Source: Pantoea sp. At-9b
Lineage (GTDB): Bacteria > Pseudomonadota > Gammaproteobacteria > Enterobacterales > Enterobacteriaceae
Length of the DNA stretch: 64,000 nucleotides
Reading direction: 5' to 3'
Assembly: GCF_000175935.2 (NCBI RefSeq)
Contig: NC_014837.1
Coordinates: 3,968,001-4,032,000 of the forward strand
Position numbers and translations under genes: made by a program
Part shown: positions 61,669 through 64,000 of the stretch, in pieces
Position numbering within the stretch: position 1 is the stretch's first letter
How the letters are laid out: each line of letters starts with the position of its first letter
The notes under the pieces: model-generated
The model's input: the letters and a program-made list of their open reading frames with translations, nothing else
Database searches by the model: none
Told to the model about the DNA's origin: nothing

Positions 61669-62337
61669 ATGCAAGTCACGCTTAACTGGGCCGGGATCGA
61701 TACGGTGTTGCTGGACATGGACGGCACCTTGCTCGATCTCGCTTTTGATCGCCACTTCTGGCTGGAGCATGTCCCGGAAACCCTGAGTCGCGAGCGGGCC
61801 ATCACACTGGCCGACGCGCATCAGCTGATCCGGGAAAAGTATCACGCCGTTGCGCATACGCTAAACTGGTACTGTCTGGATTACTGGTCACAGGAACTGG
61901 CATTGGATATCCGCGCCATGACCTTTGCACAGCGCGATCGCGCAACGATGCGCGAGGATACGCTGCCGTTTTTGCAGGCGCTGCGTGCGGCGGGTAAACG
62001 CACCATTCTGCTGACCAATGCCCATCCTTACAATCTGGACGTCAAACTGGCGCAGACCGGATTGGCTGCCCACCTTGATTTATTACTTTCTACCCATACC
62101 TTTGGGTATCCGAAAGAGGACCAGCGTCTCTGGCAAGCGGTACAGCAACAAACCGGCTTCAACAATGCGCGCACGCTGTTTATTGATGACAGCGAACCGA
62201 TTCTTGATGCCGCTACGCACTGGGGCATCGGTTGGTGTTTAGGCGTCAGCAATCCGGATTCTGGCCGCCCGGACCAATCTTTCAGCCGCCATCCGGCGGT
62301 GCGGGATTATCGGGAGCTACTGGAAACGCTGGGTTAA
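61669..62337 (+). CDS. yrfG: HAD family hydrolase YrfG (GMP/IMP nucleotidase type)
   Basis: A 222-residue HAD-like hydrolase with LLDMDGTLLDL (nucleophile Asp), LTNAHP (motif II) and DDSEPILDAA (acidic motif). E. coli YrfG dephosphorylates purine nucleotides (GMP, IMP). It is followed by hslR and hslO with gaps of 13 and 25 bp, forming an operon. Confidence 0.94.
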   Translation: MQVTLNWAGIDTVLLDMDGTLLDLAFDRHFWLEHVPETLSRERAITLADAHQLIREKYHAVAHTLNWYCLDYWSQELALDIRAMTFAQRDRATMREDTLPFLQALRAAGKRTILLTNAHPYNLDVKLAQTGLAAHLDLLLSTHTFGYPKEDQRLWQAVQQQTGFNNARTLFIDDSEPILDAATHWGIGWCLGVSNPDSGRPDQSFSRHPAVRDYRELLETLG

Positions 62338-62350
62338 ATCAGGAGCCGCA

Positions 62351-62752
62351 ATGAAAGAGAAAAACAGCGAAGGCGTGCGCCTCGACAAATGGCTGTGGGC
62401 GGCGCGTTTTTACAAAACCCGAGCCATCGCCCGCGAGATGATTGAAGGCGGCAAGGTGCATTACAACGGCCAGCGCAGCAAGCCAAGCAAGCTGGTGGAA
62501 CTGGAAGCAGAACTGACGCTACGTCAGGGCAATGATGAACGCACCGTCATCATCACCGCCATCAGCGAGCAGCGGCGTCCGGCTACTGAAGCACAGGGAC
62601 TTTATGCTGAAACGGCTGCCAGCATTGAGAAACGGGAAAAGCTGGCGCTGGCGCGCAAGATGAACGCGCTGAGTATGCCGCACCCGGATCGCCGCCCGGA
62701 TAAGAAGGAGCGCCGCGATCTGATGAAATTTAAATTGTCGGGCGATGAATAA
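62351..62752 (+). CDS. hslR: Heat-shock ribosome-associated protein Hsp15
   Basis: A 133-residue S4-domain RNA-binding protein, the E. coli length. The S4 fold spans about 10-70 ([20 protein letters not shown]), with a basic C-terminal tail. Hsp15 binds free 50S subunits carrying a nascent chain and helps recycle them after stress. Between yrfG and hslO. Confidence 0.96.
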   Translation: MKEKNSEGVRLDKWLWAARFYKTRAIAREMIEGGKVHYNGQRSKPSKLVELEAELTLRQGNDERTVIITAISEQRRPATEAQGLYAETAASIEKREKLALARKMNALSMPHPDRRPDKKERRDLMKFKLSGDE

Positions 62753-62777
62753 CTCGCGCCCCAACGAGAGAAAACCT

Positions 62778-63644
62778 ATGTCTGTTCAAGATCAACTGCA
62801 TCGTTATCTGTTTGAAAATGTAGCCGTGCGCGGCGAGCTGGTGAATGTTTCCCAGACCTGGCGTGACATCGTGGAAAACCACGACTACGCCGAACCGGTG
62901 AAAACCCTGCTGGGTGAGCTGCTGGTGGCCACCAGCCTGCTGACCGCCACGCTGAAATTCGATGGCGATATCACCGTGCAGTTGCAAGGCGATGGCCCGC
63001 TGTCGCTGGCGGTGATCAACGGTAACAACCGCCAGGAGCTGCGCGGTGTGGCACGCGTGAAAGAAGAGATCGCGCCCGGCAGCAGTCTGAAGCAAATGGT
63101 TGGCAACGGCTATCTGGTGATCACCATCTCCCCGGAGAAAGGCGAGCGCTATCAGGGAGTGGTTGGGCTGGAAGCCGATACGCTGGCTGGTTGTCTGGAA
63201 GATTACTTTATGCGTTCTGAACAGCTGCCTACCCGCCTGTTTATTCGTACCAATGATAAAGGCGCGGCCGGGATCTTATTGCAGGTGCTGCCCGCTCAGG
63301 AACCGAATCTCGACGACTTTAATCACCTGGCGACCCTGACCGAAACCGTGAAAAGTGAAGAGTTGATTGAAATGGCTGCCACTGACGTGCTGTGGCGTCT
63401 GTACCACCAGGAAGAAGCCACGGTGTACGATCCCACGCCGGTCAGCTTCAAATGCACCTGTTCACGTGAGCGCTGTGGTGAAGTGCTGAAAACGCTGCCG
63501 GTTGAAGAAGTCGATGAAATCCTAGAAGAAGATGGTGAAATCGACATGCACTGCGATTACTGCGGCGCGCATTATGTTTACGATGCCGTCGATATCGCAG
63601 CCATCCGCAATACGCCAACAGGCAGTAGCGATCAGCTGCATTGA
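62778..63644 (+). CDS. hslO: Redox-regulated chaperone Hsp33
   Basis: A 288-residue holdase chaperone. The C-terminal redox switch is complete: Cys226 and Cys228 (KCTCSRE) and Cys259 and Cys262 (HCDYCG) bind zinc when reduced and form disulfides on oxidation, which activates the chaperone. The start at 62778 ([12 protein letters not shown]) matches the family; the frame extends upstream into hslR without support. Confidence 0.96.
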   Translation: MSVQDQLHRYLFENVAVRGELVNVSQTWRDIVENHDYAEPVKTLLGELLVATSLLTATLKFDGDITVQLQGDGPLSLAVINGNNRQELRGVARVKEEIAPGSSLKQMVGNGYLVITISPEKGERYQGVVGLEADTLAGCLEDYFMRSEQLPTRLFIRTNDKGAAGILLQVLPAQEPNLDDFNHLATLTETVKSEELIEMAATDVLWRLYHQEEATVYDPTPVSFKCTCSRERCGEVLKTLPVEEVDEILEEDGEIDMHCDYCGAHYVYDAVDIAAIRNTPTGSSDQLH

Positions 63645-63648
63645 TCAT

Positions 63649-63673
63649 GAGAGGGCGGCCTCGCCGCCCTCTC
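63649..63673 (+). terminator. hslO terminator hairpin
   Basis: An 11 bp perfect stem (GAGAGGGCGGC / GCCGCCCTCTC) with a CTC loop lies four bases after hslO. The trailing sequence is CATCCCCTTCATTTTC, so the T-run is broken, but the hairpin is very stable. Confidence 0.75.
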
Positions 63674-63903
63674 ACATCCCCTTCATTTTCAAAGAAATTA
63701 CCTTCTTTTCCCTAACTTTAGTTTCATAAGTGGCAGATTAATCCACTTAACGCGCCCTGAGTCGCATTTCTGACTGACAAACCTTTCCCAGCCTCTCAAC
63801 TGGAGTACACTGCGCGCGATCATCCTTCGCCCCTGAGCGGGCCGACCTGCAGGATCATCTTTCATAATTACAAATAGAACAGACCCCGATGAGGAGCATT
63901 CAC

Positions 63904-64000
63904 ATGCGCGTTAACGGCCTGACATCGCACGATCTCGCCACTTTGGGCATCAATGGCACCACAGACGTGGTGTACAACCCTGACTTCGACACCCTGTTTC
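63904..64000 (+). CDS. pckA: Phosphoenolpyruvate carboxykinase, ATP type (5' end only)
   Basis: The first 32 codons from ATG at 63904, preceded by GAGGAG: MRVNGLTSHDLATLGINGTT and DVVYNPDFDTLF, like the E. coli PckA N-terminus. The enzyme converts oxaloacetate to phosphoenolpyruvate in gluconeogenesis. It is cut by the window edge. The gene position after hslO is as in E. coli. The 230 bp upstream contain no gene. Confidence 0.9.
   Translation, partial: MRVNGLTSHDLATLGINGTTDVVYNPDFDTLF

Overview
The window is a chromosomal segment of an Enterobacterales bacterium. Gene order and near-identical core proteins (CRP, ribosomal proteins, EF-G) match the secY-to-pckA region of the Escherichia coli/Salmonella chromosome (E. 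coli about 72-76 min). Several departures point to Erwiniaceae, most likely a Pantoea-like organism (inference): the yhf/frl genes near trpS are missing, tauABCD plus a LysE-type exporter sit between yheS and yheT, and a lone codA sits between tsgA and nirB. Coding density is about 90 percent. No rRNA, tRNA, CRISPR array, prophage or insertion sequence was seen.

Layout. 1-9612 (minus): the 5' part of secY, then the rest of the spc operon (rplO, rpmD, rpsE, rplR, rplF, rpsH, rpsN, rplE, rplX, rplN) and the whole S10 operon (rpsQ back to rpsJ). The spc promoter, the S10 terminator and the S10 promoter with its U-tailed attenuator are visible. 9925-10703: bfr and bfd, iron storage and release. 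10887-15290: str operon (rpsL-rpsG-fusA-tufA). 15421-17185: tusBCD and yheO, tRNA 2-thiolation. 17352-24080: fkpA, slyX, slyD, yheV, kefB-kefG and yheS. 24171-28367: taurine use (tauABCD) and a LysE-family exporter. 28429-32071: yheT, yheU, prkB, yhfA, crp. 32130-37555: yhfK, argD, pabA, fic, yhfG, ppiA. 37819-45712: tsgA, codA and the nitrite operon nirBDC-cysG. 45768-51843 (minus): aroK-aroB-damX-dam-rpe-gph-trpS. 52225-55631 (minus): hofMNOPQ, pilus/DNA-uptake-like. 55863-64000: mrcA, nudE, igaA, yrfG, hslR, hslO and the start of pckA.

How the genes work together. The first 15 kb is translation machinery under ribosomal-protein feedback. nirBD reduces nitrite, NirC imports it and CysG makes the siroheme NirB needs; the FNR and NarL/NarP sites upstream of nirB are clearly readable. 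TauABC imports taurine and TauD releases sulfite from it. ArgD and PabA belong to arginine and folate synthesis; AroK and AroB to the shikimate pathway. DamX, MrcA and HofM-Q are envelope functions.

I found no convincing undescribed multi-gene system. The points most worth following up are: (i) a 22-23 bp inverted-repeat family at four intergenic loci, one inside nirBDC-cysG; (ii) an ERIC-like element between hofM and mrcA; (iii) a Fic/YhfG pair in which the Mg-binding acid of the Fic motif and the inhibitory Glu of the antitoxin are both Ala; (iv) the tau and codA insertions into otherwise conserved order; and (v) well-preserved operators for NirB, ArgD and PpiA.
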